Shown here one piece after another: positions 22,796 through 35,628 of a stretch of DNA of 64,000 bases. Positions within the stretch are counted from its first letter, which is position 1, and each line of letters opens with the position of its first letter. The stretch is taken from contig CM041115.1 of assembly GCA_023079485.1 (NCBI GenBank), positions 43,145,805 through 43,209,804 of the forward strand, read 5' to 3'. Below the pieces are notes generated by a model. That model was not told the origin of the DNA and ran no database searches. It saw only the letters and a program-made list of their open reading frames with translations. The position numbers and the translations under genes were made by a program. Origin of the DNA: Archilochus colubris. Lineage: Eukaryota > Chordata > Aves > Apodiformes > Trochilidae.

Positions 22796-25700
22796 ATATC
22801 TTTCACAATTTACTTGCCACTAGAAATTTAAAGTGGATTTAAATTTCTACTAAAAAACAACAAGCTTTTATGCACCCTAAGAAAAATTCCACAACTGCAG
22901 GTGAGGGAATGACAGTATAGACATCTTCCTCATCTGAATTACGGAAGTTGTAAAAGTTAAGCTGTTTCATTTAGACTGCTTAATAGAAGATATACAAAGC
23001 TGTTTATTTTTACTAGCAGAATTCTCTTTTCTACAAGCACAGGGTAAAACCATTAGGATTTGCACTTCCTTCCTAACTCATCCTTCCTGTTTTAAATAGT
23101 ATTTTAAGTGACATGAGCCCTGAAGTAAAGGATTCAAACAGAAATTCAGAGAAGGAAAGACAATGCAGGATGTATGTGGTATTTATAACAATAAATTCAC
23201 AAATATCACCAAGAAGGACACCCACCTTTATGCATGCCAACCTAAAAATACACACCTGCTCACAAGCATGAGAAAGTAAGGACATAGTTAATGTTATTGC
23301 TTTCTTTTGTTACACAAATGCTTGTCAGGACAGTCCACAAATCTGGCCATGCCTAAAGCAGTTCCAAATTTCTCTGATGTCCCTCTCTAGCAATAAAATA
23401 GACATTTACATGGTTAAATCTACAGAGAAAAAGAAAAATCATCCCAAATGACTAAATCACAGTTTCTGGTGGTTGGCTTAGTAACTGAACTCTTTTTTTC
23501 CCTGAAGGACTACTCAAGCCATTTGTTTTCATTTTCTTGACATCCTGTCAGTGTAACATAACTGGATGTGCTGCTTTGCTTGTTATTTTCTGGAGTAAAA
23601 ATTACTGGATTTTCTGAGGAATCTTAAGAGGTAATCAGTAATAAGTTAGAGGAATAGACTCAGTCATGTGATCTCAGGAAAAATATTAACTCATAATCCC
23701 ACTTAAAAACTACACAAGTCAGTGAAGATCTCAGAAGGTAGGCCACTCATGCAGGAGGAGCCTTGACATGTTCACTATACGGTCCCTGGAAACATTAATT
23801 TGATTAAATTTTGACACTTTTTTTAGACTCATCCTTTAAGAAAGTGTAACAATTTGCACACACAGAATAGCTGCTCAGCTATTTAATTCTTTGCCACATT
23901 TCTGCTTTCATTCTTCCTGCATTGCCAAGGAGGTGGCAGTGATTGTGATGATTTTACAGACTTCAGGAGAAAGCAATAATATCTGAGATGTTGGTAGTGC
24001 AGTGGGTTAAAACATTATGTCTCTTGGACCTCTCAATTCAGGCACAGACAGTTAGATTATTTGGCTTAGGAACAAGTGAACATACGTTCACTGATCTTAC
24101 CCTAGCCTCTGGTGGACATTAATCTACATCACAAAACCATCAGGCAATTTGTCAGAGCAGTTAAACACTCTTCAAAAGATAATCTGAGACTAGTGAGTTC
24201 TGAGGATGATGCTGGACAGTAATTGCTGTTTCTTTTCACATAAAATTTGCACTATGTTTTGATGTGTACATCAGTAGCTCCATGAATGATGACTGTGTAC
24301 TCATTTTCCTTCACATACCTATCTGCAAAAGTGATAAAGAGAATGTTAAAGGGGAATTTTGTTAAATTTGCGTACATACTCAGCAAACCAATAATGCTTG
24401 CAGCAGCAAGGTTAGAGATGCAGCCTGTAGCAGAATAGTATTAGAACTACAGTCTCCCAGAGACCTTAGGCACCTGAGAATCCTCCTGAAAAACATATTT
24501 CTCCTCTGCTTCTTCCTTGCTCCCAGGGGGTGATAAATTGCTGCTGGCCTAAGAGTGCTCAATTCCACAGTTATACCTTCAACAGTAGTTCTACTGAAAG
24601 GATCAATAGAAAAGTGGCTATATGGAGAATTTTCTAATCCATTTCCTATACTCTACACTGTTATGGGAATAACTGAGTGAGGATCTCAGCTTCCTCCAAA
24701 GTGACAAGACCAAATAACTTCTCAAAAGATGAAAGGTGGTTGTCACATCACATTATGTCCTTGAGAACATGAACAGCCCAAAGAGGAGTCTAGGATTTAA
24801 CCTTTTCCTTTTATGTAGTTCTCACAAGAAAAAGATTACAGGAAAAATTACCTGCTTATTCTGTTAATTCATAAAAGCATCTCTTTTTTTTAAAAAGAGG
24901 GTATGAACTGGTAGGTGGTGGTGGAGGGGTGGAGAAATGAAACAAAACAAAGCCAAACACAAACTATATGTGGACTTTCTGCACCACTACTTGGCAATTT
25001 CATTCCTAAATCCCAATTACTTCAATCAGGAATAATGTTGAAAATCCTTGAAACAAGAATGAATATCCATATAATCAGATTTCTGTTGAGTATTCTATTC
25101 CTTTAAAAGTTTGTAATCTGCTAGTCTACCACAAATTTTTATTTAAAAAGGCATTTAACTAAAAATGTACCTATTAGTTACAGTAATTTTTAAAAGAACA
25201 ATACTGTTTCTCTAAGCTCCAAATGTTCGTTTCATGTACTTCCTTTTAAAAGCATGTTTAAGATTTTTTTTTTTTAGGAGAAAAAACCCCGAAGTTTTTT
25301 ATCAAATTCTTGTATTTCTTTATCATGTTATAATATAATTCCAATCCTTAGTAATGCTTACCAGAACACTAAGATCACAGTTATATTAATGATGTTCCAT
25401 CCAGATCAACAGAGCAGACTCGTAATCAGATTACTAGTCCTGCAATTTATGCATAACTTTGGATCTGTACTTTCTTCAAGGTCATTCACATCTCTGTATT
25501 ACCATACCATGGTTTATGATACTGGACACCCAAGAAATTATTTACTCTGTCTATTCCATCACCTCTTCTGTATGTCCTTTGTATTTCACATGTTGAGTTT
25601 TGTGAATCATCTTAAATAATGCTGTGTTGACAGTCTCACAGAAAGTTGAACATGTCCTTTTTTATGTGTCATTGTAACTTTGCACTTGCCCACTACTGTT

Positions 25701-28700
25701 CTTCTTTTCCTTTTTTCATAGCATCAGACAACAAGTCTGCCTTTACCTCTCCCCTACCCTTTACCTACCATTACCTCTCCCCACTGTACTAGGTTCAGAA
25801 GACACACAGTCAAACTACAGGCTCCAACATCTAATCTGACTCTGCCACCACCCTGACCAGCTGCCTGTCAGATTTTCTCCTACCTTCTTCTCATACCTAT
25901 GTTAGTTGCTCTCTCAGCACAGGGAATGTCTCTCCATCTTTAAAACCCACAACTTCCATGATACCCATAATGTCTTCTACCTCATTTAAATAGGTGCTTG
26001 CTTTAACAGATGCTTGTTACTCTCTCCATATGTTTTTGTATTTCATCCAGACAGTGTCACTCACCCTAGCTGAGGGATGATCTTCTCTTCGCAGATGTGT
26101 CTCAAATATTTCCAGATATCTTTGAGCCCTAGCTATCCCTCTTTGATCACAAATATGAAATAAGTGTTGCTCAGTCTGGGATTGATGCTGACAACTCATT
26201 ATGCAATTATTCTAAGAGCAATCCACTTGTCTTGGTGTACAAGAAATACAGTTCAGGAACTGCACAGGGTTGTTAAAACCTAGAAAGAACAAAGCTGTAG
26301 CCTGTTCAAATAACATAGCTGTGGTTTCTTCTAGCATCAAAAAGTTGCAAAACATCATGTATGCCTGTATAAATAAGAACATTAATAAGCATTTTTAAGA
26401 CAACCTTGTTAAAATCTCAGCAAATTTAGGCTAAGACTATCTATAGCAATGACCTGTCAGAGACACAGCAGGGGCCTCTGGGAGCACAGGCAGGAGGCAG
26501 TCTGTAAAGCACAAGAAGAGGTGGTAGTAGGAGCCCCAGAGCCAAACACACAAATGTGTGGTTGCTGACATACAGCTATATAAGACCAATTGAAACTGAA
26601 CAGAGGCATAAACATAAGGTGAAACTGCCTTTAACGTGTATAAATTACAACAAAAGTAACCAGTTATGCTTGTGCTATGATTCAGAAATAAATAGGGAGA
26701 GCTAGTCACTCTACCACACTGTACTGCATGGCCACTTTTTAAACTAATGTCCTTTTACTAAAGAGGTTTTAGAATCTGATTTAGCCTGTTGGTGATTCTG
26801 CTTAGGAGGTCTGGCTACCTACCCTAGCTGTTAAATCTAAATACTAGGGTGACTTAATCATAAAATTTGAGCTAAAGCAAGCATTTTATTTCCAGAAGTA
26901 TATACAACATTGCAAACACTTGCTACTGCCAACTTTTACAACCAGTGAAGCTTAACCTGTGTACATAGTCAATGTTGTCTGATAGGAGGATGTTTTCAGC
27001 TTTCATGCTAGGAGGTCAGATGGGAAAGTCCTTAGTACTACACCATTCTTGAGAGAGACAGGGACCATGGAGTCATCTGTCAAAAAGGCACTGGGATGTC
27101 AGGCTTGAAGCCATAAAAAGGATGATTACTGCAAACAAACCCAAGTACCGTAAGTACTGACAAGCAGAGTATGTAAACATTAATGCAAATCAAATATTTA
27201 AGTCAAAACTGATATAGTGAGGGTAGAATAAGAACAGGTAGAGATGCCCATGTGACCAGTTACTGAGTGGCATCTTCCATGGTTTTTGTCTGTAAAGGTC
27301 CTAATATTATAAATTTCAGAGATTCATGGCTCTGTCCCAAAAGCTCCTGCACTGGTGAATCTGTTGGATGATGCTTAATCGAGCAGTGCAAACCAAGGTA
27401 GCATGATTAATGACCTGAATAGTGAAAAGACTGCCAGCCTCTTGAAGACAATTAAAAGCAGTAACTGACAACAAATTTAATCAGATTACTTCAGGAATTT
27501 ATAAGTAGTTTTGTTTTATAAAAGAGGAAAAGAGCAGAAGTTCGGTGAAACCATCCATTAAACTTCAGTAAAAATCTTCTGAGAAATAAAATTACATAAT
27601 CCAGTTCAAAAGTATCTTTATGTCCCATATTTAGCCATGGCCAGAGAAAAGAAGCAACACAGAGTAAAACACAGCCAATTAGATTCTTAAAGCTTTATAG
27701 AAGGCAAGCCTTGTACTTTGCCCAGCACTTGAGCAAAATGTTAAGTGTTAATGCATATAATCCATCTAGCCAGCTAACTAGTTTAATCCATCACACAGTG
27801 TGTGAAAACATAAAAGCAACCCATCTGTGACAAGTTAGTAGTAGGGTTAGGCAGTAAAATGGTAACAAAAACACTCTTTGATTAATGATTGAGTTGTCCA
27901 GGTCTAGTACATATGGCTTTTGTCTAAGTTTATTTAGAGGCCAGTCAATGCAAAATAGATCTGTTAATTTAAATTATTATACAAGATCAGAAGTGTTGCC
28001 CCACACTAATAAAAGCTGGAGAAAAGCTCCATATTTTCATGGGCAGTATGAGTAACAATTTAAATGCCAAAATCTGACTTATAGAAAGAAGGTGAATTAA
28101 AATACACCAAACTCAGGGCTTTTTTCAGTAATACCAGAAGTGGAACTCATGCTATAATTACAATAAAACAATAATCATGTCAAACTATTACACAAAGAGT
28201 GAAGCAAATCCTTTTTTTACCTTTAAATGGATGGAAATCTTACCTTTCCTAGTTATCTTAGTTTCTCTTTCCATAATTCTCTGTAAGCAGTTTCCAAGCA
28301 AGGTCAGAAAAAGCTTCAAGCATCTCTTACATCCTAAGAGAGTGCTGCAAACATCAACCTGTAGAGTTTTGTTACCTCCTCTTGACATTTTTCATTCCAG
28401 GTAAGTGTCCTGCTACTCTTCAAAATACATGTAATAATGTATAGATTATTCCTAAGCACAGTTCTTGTTGGAATTGTTTGGATTGAACTTCTAACAATGA
28501 AAAGGGCAATAAAAGATAATGAAATAGCTGCAAGACCTTTTACATGTGCTGAGCCATATGAACGCAAGAAAGATTTTCTGTGTACCAAATAAGTTGGAAT
28601 AAAAAGTAGAACCAGCCTAGAGAAAATTAAAATGTCTCCTTCTCTGCACAGGTAATAGCTGGACAGATTCCACCGCTGTAGAACACAGTTCATGACTTGG

Positions 28701-31700
28701 ACAAAATGTTTTCCTAGTCTGGAAGATCAGATTAGCTCTGAGGTTTGTCTGTCTTGCTTGTGTACAGTGCCTGATACGGCAAGGTTCTAATTTGAGATAG
28801 AGGATAATGCTAACTCCTGTGACCTGCATAGGTGGTCAGAGTGTGGGATTTCATGAGTAGGTTGCATTCTCTCACTAAGTACTGCTGTGTTCTCCATTTT
28901 TTGGCATATAGGTTTCAATCCAAACATAATTATGTTGTATTTCATTCTCCACTGCTTAAGTTTTTATGGAATTCATTCTTACATTTGGTGTGATTTGTGG
29001 CAAAGTGTACAATAATGTCATAAAAGGAATCTAAGTCATTATAAGCAATGTGGTAGTTAACATTGACTGAGACATGAAACAGTTCAAAACAAGTCTGACA
29101 AAACACAATGATAAATGCGTAAGTGCTCACATCTGACAACAGAGTTTCATTCAAATAGATTACACTGGTCCTCCTGCATTGGCTTATAACAGGAGTTGCA
29201 GGTGTTTAGACTTGAAACCAGAATTATTTTCTCAGCCAGTTGTAGATTTATGGATTTTTGGTTGCTGTCTTTTTGATGATGGCTTCAAGGCAAATTATTA
29301 GCAAAAGGGTGTGCATAAAAAATGAAAAATCAGTCTTGGAATATCTGGCAAAACCTTAGCAGAATGGTAGTATCACAGCTTAACTGTCAATATAACAACT
29401 GAAAACCTGGACATCTTGTCATGTAAAATGACTACATGGCACACCTGTAGCACAGCATAGCACTCCTAAAAAGAGCTCAATTGGCCTGCCTGTTTATAGC
29501 TCTCCATGAGAAACTGCCTGCTGTACTGTCCTACCAGTAGTGCCTGGTAGCATGATATTTCCATCTATCACTATAGAATGAAAAGTATCGTCATCTCATC
29601 AAACACAAGCAGACATCTAACTGTATCTAGAAATGAACAATGAGCTGGCCATGCTAGGAGACAATTGTAAGTTGAAGTCAAATGTTTTCAAAAAGGCTGT
29701 GTTAGAGAAGGATGTAGCCAATGCCATGTTAGATGTAAAGAGAAGGAAAGAAATACTTTGTCAGTGACTACTGATAATTGATTTTTAAAGACTTCTGTTT
29801 CCTAATAGTGTATTGTGGGCAGCAGCATTCAAAGTTGCATACTGAGACATCCATGCACTATGATTTCTAAGGGGTAACACAAGCCTACAGCTGTCACTAA
29901 TCCTTCAAGCACCTTTTAGAGATAAAGAAGTTGAGTGGGTCAAGCTAACCTAGCCACCTGTCTCCAAACACACTTTAAAAGTCCTTTGAGATGTGTCAGA
30001 TTACAAGAAGTGATTTTGAGCATCATCTGTGCCAAGTAACTGTAAGTGCTACTGGTCCAAATACATGCTGCCACAAACTCACAAAACATTGCAACCTTGA
30101 GAGATAAACCAGCTTGCACAACATTATCTCCCAGTAGGACACAGATGGATATTCCCACAAATGAGAACAAGCTCAGACTTCAGTACTAAATGAGTGTGAC
30201 CCAAATTGGCTGTTTCTTTATCTCATTTTTCAAATGCTGGCTTTCTCTTTCAGCTGCAACATGGAGTAGCCAGTCCTCCTGGGGAAGGCATGGTTTCAGT
30301 GATATTCATGAGGAATTCAAAGTAACCACAAGGACTGGGGATAAGAGGTGCTAGAAAATATTCCATATTTTTGGCAGGATATTTTTGTCTGGGCATGATA
30401 TAATTTATGGCCACTCAGCAAGTAACAGCTAACACAATGATTATTATAACAGAACTGTTATATATCCCTAGATACCAGTTATTCTCATGCTTTACCTACT
30501 AGGAGTGCCCTTGCAGTGAAAGCTTCACAGTAAGAATAGGGCTAATATTTAATTCAGTTTCTGAGGAAAAATTACTGCACTTAGTGCCATAAAATGCAAT
30601 TATAATCCCTAAAGAAATTAGTTCAAGGGACACATGACAAAGGGAATTTCAATCATGTTGAAAGCAATTAATAGATTTTGAAAAACATAGATGTAACTTT
30701 AGAATAAGAGTGCATTCTAGAAAATATCTGCTCTTATTACAGCTTTAATTATAAAATTACTTTTTAAATGAAGTAATTAAAAAGATAGAAGAGAAGACTA
30801 CTTTCTCCGCAGATAAAGCACTAGGTGAAGAAATGTGTTGCTTCTGATTTTCCTTTGAGTGGAAATTATAGGAAATAAGCTAGAAAGTGTGCTACAGTTG
30901 CAAATACCAGCTCTAAAACTTCTAAGAGAAGTCTTTCCTGACTAATTTCCTCATAATATAGGAAAAGTGTGTGAGTGAGGGAAAAAAAACTTTAAGAAAG
31001 CTAAGCTTGTTTTTTTAAAGAAAAACTTATCATAGAGGTTTTACTCAGATAACATTTTCTTGAAGATCTTATGCCCTTTCATTGAACTAAACAAAGGTCC
31101 AACATTGTGGTTTGTCAGAGTAATAGCCTCTCTTTTCAGAGAAAGGAAGACTTTGCTGCAGGGTATGGATGTAACTGGTTAGAGGAAAAGATGTCCTTTT
31201 CCTGTATTGTTTCTAGTAAGCTGCAACAAGCATTACTAAATATAAATAAATATATTTGGTTTATGACAAAAATACTCCAAACCACAACCTCTTGTGAAAT
31301 TCACAAACCACTGAAAGCCGAGATATTAGGCATAGAAAAGACCCAGAGCATAATTCCTCAAGTGATTTTTTTCATAAAGACAATGAGAATCTGGGCATTG
31401 ATGTGGAGAAATCTGGTAAGAAATGTACAGGAGCAAGAAAAAACACCATTTTTATATTTGATCAAGCAATGCAGATGGACAAAGATAAGGGCAAGAGGAA
31501 GGGAAAAATACAGGAAATATACCTCACAGAGAGAAGGACTGTCACTGTTCTGAAATGTATCATTTTACATACAGAATTTGCCAAGGAATAATAAATCCCA
31601 GGCTGTTATGCATTAAAAGCCTGCTAAAGGAGGGGGTTGAGAGGGTGAGGCATTGCTGGCAGATGAATCAACAGCAATAAGCTTGCTAAAATAGAATATT

Positions 31701-32144
31701 TGTATTATGCCTGAGGAACAAGAATCCCATATTGCAATATCTTTCAGTGGCTGGGATTGCCTGAAACTTTCAATCAGTATATTTATTCTTTGCAACCTAG
31801 TGTGAAAAGGACACCTACCAGACATTGATAGGAGTGCAAAGGACTGAAAGGAGCACAACGATTCTCTGCTTTCCAGCTGCAAAAGTAGCTGATATCCTGT
31901 CTGTACCAATGCAACCTTACTTCTACTGATGCAAGGTTTCACTCATGTGGTCCTGATTGATTCTTAGTTATGACCCTTAGTTAGAAGGGTCCTTGGCCAA
32001 GGATGCAGAATTGAACTAAGCCAGAGATTGAAGACAAGCTAGAGTTCAAAACTATGGTTTAAATTTTTCCCATTCTTCTTGATGATGGCATAACAGATTA
32101 CAAGTCTAAATTGCAGATTTTGTCCACTTAGCAGAAAGGAAATA
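22796..32144. other. Long unique AT-rich stretch, no gene seen
   Basis: The longest stretch, about 9.3 kb, with no recognised transposon. No exon was supported. A strong splice-donor-like CAG|GTAAGT occurs at about 28398-28406 after a short open frame, but there is no matching acceptor or conserved protein. Scattered small frames have no motifs. It may be intronic or intergenic. Confidence 0.5.
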
Positions 32145-32212
32145 GGTTATGCTTGGACTCGGTGATCTTAAAGGTCTTTTCCAACCAGAAAAATTCTGTG
32201 ATTCTGTGATTG
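32145..32212 (+). mobile_element. CR1 tail fragment
   Basis: About 68 bp of the extreme CR1 3' end: 'GCTTGGACTCGGTGATCTTA', 'AAGGTCTTTTCCAACC', then two ATTCTGTG-type octamers. Everything 5' of this is missing or too diverged to see. Confidence 0.85.
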
Positions 32213-34974
32213 CTCACAAGGCAGGAGTGAATAGGCTGTTTCAGACTGGTACTCTATTTTGGCTCATCTAACAACAGAAGAAGTGCATGCAGAGCCAATC
32301 ACTTCAGTTTAATGGCAGTTTAGCCAGGAACTGCTTAAAAAACAGAGAGAAATTTCTACATTCAGGATCAATGAATGTGGTTAATCTTAGGGCTTCTCAG
32401 TACCCCTAAATTACCATGGGCTGCTGTTACACACTATAATAGCTTGCTGAGCATTTGTTAACTCCAGCAGAGTATATGTGCAATTATTTCTAATGAACTC
32501 CTCCACCCCTTAGGAAGAAAATAAAAATCTTTTTGAATTGGTTCTACCTGTTCACTGTCTTAAATTTGGAAAAAAACCATATATTTCCAAAACAGCATCT
32601 TTATTTTCAGAAAACTTCCCAAAGCATTTTAGGCTTAGCCAACTAATACATCTCTCCTTGACAGTTGCAGAACTTTTATTTCCTTAGCTAAAGTGTAACA
32701 GATTGCTTGCAGTTTAAGCCTCAGTGTTTGGGTTGCACTGCAAAATCTGGCTTCCTGCTGGGGTTGTAAGGAGGTCCCATGCAGAGAGGGGAATTCTGGG
32801 AACATCTGCCCTCATAAACATCATGTAGCCAAGGAGTCAAGGGAAGGAACAGCAGTTTGTAGGAAGGTGAGACAAAATAATTTTTCCTCATGTATCAGCA
32901 GACTTTCTATCAGTTTCTAAACATATTCTCAATCATGTGTGCTTTCAGGTTAGCTTTTCAGAATTTTCTCTGTATTACAGTGTAATTGGAAAAATAGAGC
33001 TTCACATGAGAGGATTTTCATTTTCATGGCAGATTTACATGAGATTGCCCTTATCTGGGAGATTCTTGATCACTAATCAAAGCAACAGCTGGTGCACTGT
33101 TCTTCAGCTGCATTTGGACACTGGGGAATGTCATGTTATCAAAATGTTTTAAGTGCACCCATCAAAGCTGACATAAACCAGAACCAGCAATATCAGCCAA
33201 AAAGACTGCAGGTTTATTGCATGGTTTCATATCACTCTGCAGAACGTAAATTGTGCACAGGAAGTAAAACACAGAAATCATCCTTCCACTAAACTTACTT
33301 CATTTTGAACTTTCACAGACAATACAATTCAATTTAGGTCACAGCACTTCTTGTGCTGTTTATGGAGTTTTAAATGCATACTGTTCAACAGCCTGTGAAA
33401 ATCTTTCCAAGATCAGCTTTTAAAAAATTATGAGGCCTTAAACCACTGTCCCACCAATATTTTCATCACACTACTGGCTTACTTAAACAAAACATGCTTT
33501 AGGAGTTCAAGGATTCTGCAAGTGTTAAATGGCACATTTTAATGAATATATCTAAGAATTATTTAGTCTATGTATAGTGTCAAAACCCACATAGAAACCT
33601 TTATGTAGGGCTAGAACAAGAACCATTCTTGACATAGAGCTGCAGTCAAATCATAGCAGAGATCTTTGGTACTTAAAACCAGGTTTTTTTATAAGCTGTA
33701 AACTAGACACACAGAGTATTCTAGATGCATGCAATATATCAGCAGCTTTAATAATTTCCAATTGTTTTAGGCAATGTTGGGTTCAATTGTTTGTTGTTTT
33801 TTTTCATAATACCCAGATTGACATTATTATTTTCATGACATTATTATGTTCTAGGAGAATAAACAGCACATATCACCTAGTGGCCTACAATGTATACAAT
33901 GCACAAGCACTAACTATTCTTTTCATAGTGGATTTTCAAAACACTTTACAGCTCCCACTTTGGCACAAAATTAGGTCATAAATTGACTGAACACAGATCT
34001 CTTAGATAGAGCTAGAGTTCTGCAGCCTGAATTTCTGGTTGCCAATCAGGAAGGCAGAAAGAATTTTAAGTGCAAACAGATCAGGTGTGCAGGAGTAGAC
34101 TATAAGCATCAGGTAGAAAGCATTAAATTCACAGGAATATGATCTTGCAATAATGAGGATGATGCTGGGCATCTGCTAACTTATTCCTAAAGTGAAAACA
34201 TAGCTGAGCACTTCAGTAACTCAATGCTCTCATACATACATTGTTTCATGAGTGTCTATGGTTTGCCCCAAGTACATCCCTTTTTATTCCTTATTCTTGC
34301 AGCTTAGGATTCATACTTGTGAAGGGGCTTGAAACATACAATGTTACAGTCTAGAAAACAATCTTTAACTTAATGTTCTCACTTGTGGGTCATCCATAGG
34401 TGGTGGAGGTGAAAGTGCTAGACTGTCACGAATAAACAGAGGTGGCTGAATCTACTGCTGAGTGTCTTCTGACCTTTTCAAGTAACCTGAAATACTAATC
34501 ACTTTGAACTTGTAAATACAGCTGCCAGATGATGTTTGCTCTGAGTAACTCTGTTGCATCTTCTGCTTCAGCACTCAGCAGGTGCCAAAATAAAATTTTC
34601 TTGAAACTCACATGGATAAAGGAGACATTTGGAATCTTACCCTCACTGACAGTATGTTCACTCTTGTTAAGACAGATACAATAAGGTACTCTAAACAGTG
34701 GTTTGTATGGGGGAAGATGTATTACAGAATAAGTTTTGAGGTATGCATATGTATAATGTTACCGCTGCTTTCCAAGAAAGACCTAAATATCTCTTTATAT
34801 TTTCTTAGGTAATTTTTTTAAATCTCTATTCAGATACTTTTAATAAGTACCAATACTACTAAAAAGTAAAAGGATTTTTCATGTTTTTACATGCAAAGGT
34901 CTCTAGAAATATGCTGATTTTTTTTTCAGTTTACTCCAGATTCATGTTCAATGTTTTGGTGCAACAATTCAGAA
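32213..34974. other. Unique sequence, no gene seen
   Basis: Nothing recognised on either strand beyond short A/T runs. Confidence 0.5.
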
Positions 34975-35229
34975 TTCCTGAGCTGATGCCTGGCTGATCA
35001 TTGGTCTGTTTGTAAAAGGTTACTGCCTTTGCATCACGTGTTTTGTTCCATTTTCTTTCTCTCTTTTTCTATGTCTCCTTAGCTTATTAAACGAGTTTAT
35101 CTCAACCCATGAGCTTTCTTGCTTTTACTCTTTCTTTCCTCTTCCCTCATCCTACTGGGGGTGAAGAAAGTGAGGTAAGTGAGGAAGTGGCTTTCTGGTG
35201 CTTAGCTGCCTACCAGGGTTAGCCTACAA
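34975..35229 (+). mobile_element. 3' part of an avian ERV LTR (family 3)
   Basis: It carries the R/U5-like part of an LTR family seen elsewhere in the window. In order: 'CCTTTGCATCACGTGTTTTG', 'CTTATTAAACGAGTTTATCT', 'CAACCCATGAGCTTTCTTGC' and 'TGGTGCTTAGCTGCCTACC', ending near 'GGGTTAGCCTACAA', where intact copies end in a GGGTTAAACCACGACA-like terminus. ATTAAA here may represent the old polyadenylation signal. The U3 half is missing or unrecognisable. Confidence 0.6.
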
Positions 35230-35401
35230 TGCTAAGGTAATGCACCAAGCATCTTTAAAAAAAAAAATCTATGTTAATAATTAAACAGAATTTTTCAGGG
35301 ATGTTGGCAGGGTTGTGGGTTTTTTTTTATTTTACCAAGTCCACCATATGTGAATGTGAAATAGTCCCTTGTAGTATCAAATAACAACTGCCTGTTCTCT
35401 T

Positions 35402-35628
35402 GAAAATAACTCAAGAGAGGGAAAGCAAGACCATTATTAAATTTCTTCACTCGAAGAATGGTCAGTCACTGGAACAGTCTCCCCAAGGAGGGGTTCACAG
35501 CCCCAAGCCTGTCAGAGCTCAGGGGTCCTCTCAACACTCCTCTCAGTCATATGGTTTAGTTTTAGTTAGTCTTTTGAGGAGCAGGGTGTTGGATTTGATG
35601 ACCCTTGTTCTCTGATTCTATGAACTAC
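35402..35628 (+). mobile_element. CR1 3'-end fragment, divergent subfamily
   Basis: It matches the last roughly 230 bp of a CR1: 'TGGTCAGTCACTGGAACAGT', then 'AAGCCTGTCAGAGCTCAGG', then 'TTGGATTTGATGACCCTTGT' and a single terminal 'TGATTCTATGAA'. The body differs from most other copies in the window, so it is probably a distinct CR1 subfamily. Confidence 0.75.

Noticed and set aside
28177..28406. Possible exon ending in a strong CAG|GTAAGT donor
   Set aside because: No convincing acceptor with polypyrimidine tract and branch point pairs with it, and the 75-residue translation has no recognisable similarity. It is most likely a cryptic site.
31107..31553. 148-codon forward frame
   Set aside because: It begins at GTG rather than ATG, has no recognisable domain, and there is no supporting splice or polyadenylation arrangement. 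Long chance frames are expected in a 64 kb window.
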